A stretch of DNA of 14,782 nt from Gammaproteobacteria bacterium (GTDB lineage Bacteria; Pseudomonadota; Gammaproteobacteria; SG8-11), in NCBI GenBank assembly GCA_016200445.1, contig JACQEQ010000197.1, positions 1 to 14,782 on the forward strand, in the 5' to 3' direction. The notes under the pieces were generated by a model. That model did not search any database. It was not told the origin of the DNA and saw nothing but the letters and a program-made list of their open reading frames with translations. Every line of letters starts with the position of its first letter. Within the stretch, counting starts at the first letter, position 1. The translations under genes and the position numbers were made by a program. Positions 14,100-14,782 of this stretch are shown here, piece after piece.

Positions 14100-14591
14100 C
14101 TAGTTACGGCATTCCAGCGTCAGCCATTTCGCCGGTATGTCGGTCTGATTGGCGGCGCTCGCCGTCATGCCGTTGGGGACCGCGGCGTTATTGCAGAGCC
14201 ACGCAACCGGCACCGTGGGCGCATCCTTGACGATGGCCGGCCGGAACGACAGGCGCTTGCCCCGGATGGACGCGTTGACATTGTTGCCGAAGGTGACGGT
14301 CACCATGCCGTTGATGATTTCGACGCCGGTCACGTAATTACCGACGATTTTTTCCTTGGGCGGCGCCCCTGCTTCGGCATTGTCCGCCGGCAGCTCGCCT
14401 TTCAGTGCGTAATAGGCGCCAACGCTGCTCTTGGCCACGTTGGCGAGCGTCATGCCGTCCTGCACCTGTACGCGCACGGTGCGATCGAAAAACGAAGGCG
14501 CCATCATCATCGCCAGTATGGCGATGATGGCGATGACGATCACCATTTCGATAATGGTGAAGCCGCGCTTCGGGATGGAATGTTTTACCAC
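14100..14591 (-). CDS. Type IV pilin-like protein (prepilin)
   Basis: From GTG 14591 the protein is 163 residues. A short basic leader (VVKHSIPKRG) is followed by the prepilin peptidase site and the hydrophobic stalk FTIIEMVIVIAIIAILA, with Glu at position +5 of the mature protein as needed for assembly. A C-terminal pair, C133 and C161, would close the disulfide loop usual in type IVa pilins. The sequence between them (AVPNGMTASAANQTDIPAKWL) also fits that group. The GTG is preceded by GGGGCGGA and lies 14 bp after the carbonic anhydrase stop; the longer ATG at 14636 would overlap that gene and give an oddly long leader. Role: a major or minor pilin, or a pseudopilin of type II secretion; type IV pilin is more likely from the C-terminus. 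Confidence 0.88.
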   Translation of the reverse strand: MVKHSIPKRGFTIIEMVIVIAIIAILAMMMAPSFFDRTVRVQVQDGMTLANVAKSSVGAYYALKGELPADNAEAGAPPKEKIVGNYVTGVEIINGMVTVTFGNNVNASIRGKRLSFRPAIVKDAPTVPVAWLCNNAAVPNGMTASAANQTDIPAKWLTLECRN

Positions 14592-14605
14592 GATGTCCGC
14601 CCCGG

Positions 14606-14782
14606 CTAATTCAATGCAACGACGGCAGCTGCGCATGCGGCCCCCGCCTCTTCGCGATTGGTAATCGTTACGCCGAGGTCACGCAGCAAACCATCGTGCA
14701 GCGTATAACGCCAGCCGTGCACGGTCAGCGGCTGGCCGCGCTCCCAGGCGTCGCGCACGATGGTGGTCTGGCAGACGTTGGC
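14606..14782 (-). CDS. can: Beta-carbonic anhydrase, C-terminal part (partial, runs off right edge)
   Basis: The frame from the right edge to TAG at 14608-14606 encodes 58 residues. It begins [16 protein letters not shown] and contains [19 protein letters not shown], which closely matches the C-terminal end of Can-type beta-carbonic anhydrases (in E. coli Can: STIMQSAWKRGQ, then [17 protein letters not shown]). The zinc ligands and catalytic Asp lie upstream, outside the window. The enzyme interconverts CO2 and bicarbonate in the cytoplasm. The pilin gene follows after 14 bp on the same strand, so the two may share a transcript, a pairing without an obvious functional reason. Confidence 0.88.
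   Translation of the reverse strand, partial: ANVCQTTIVRDAWERGQPLTVHGWRYTLHDGLLRDLGVTITNREEAGAACAAAVVALN

Overview
The window looks like a bacterial (most likely proteobacterial, perhaps betaproteobacterial) chromosome in which an accessory island of roughly 10.4 kb (left edge to about 10400) adjoins ordinary chromosomal genes (about 10470 to the right edge). The host guess rests on the right-hand genes (DUF2007 protein, M20 peptidase, type IV pilin, beta-carbonic anhydrase) and is not firm. By eye the left half, especially 1-5500, is more AT-rich than the right part, and it carries a transposase and several unrecognised genes, as expected of transferred DNA.

Left region (1-5428). A tightly packed minus-strand operon reads, in transcription order: an N6-type DNA methyltransferase (5062-3686), a soluble protein with two GHKL ATPase modules (an Hsp90/MutL-like one at the N-terminus and a histidine-kinase core at the C-terminus; 3677-1431), a receiver-domain protein with a long cysteine-containing C-terminal part (1434-337), and an unrecognised protein that runs off the left edge (335-1). 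The gene junctions are 8 nt apart, a 4-nt ATGA overlap, and 1 nt apart. Divergent from the operon is a small ribbon-helix-helix regulator (5204-5428). The 141-bp gap between them holds a 44-bp palindrome that overlaps promoter-like elements in both directions. I read this as a candidate methylation-linked, two-component-like defence or conflict system with its own repressor. No restriction nuclease is visible, so the effector, if there is one, is either the unrecognised gene or lies off the left edge.

Middle region (5429-10401). This holds a stand-alone RES-domain protein with a zinc-ribbon-like N-terminus (probable NAD-degrading toxin), then two copies of a 14-bp repeat that may be a relic of an insertion sequence. 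Next is a divergent pair, an unrecognised 334-residue protein and an 80-residue helix-turn-helix protein, whose start codons are only 10 bp apart. A gene-free stretch (8340-8755) with tandem hairpins follows, then an intact IS1595/ISXO2-type transposase, then a convergent small coiled-coil protein whose start codon sits inside a nested palindrome.

Right region (10474-14782). A DUF2007 zinc-ribbon protein faces a secreted alpha/beta hydrolase fused to an NTF2-like domain. Upstream of the hydrolase on the same strand is an M20 metallopeptidase. An Ala/Pro-rich small protein, a type IV pilin with a GTG start, and the C-terminal end of a beta-carbonic anhydrase complete the window. No rRNA, tRNA or CRISPR array was seen.
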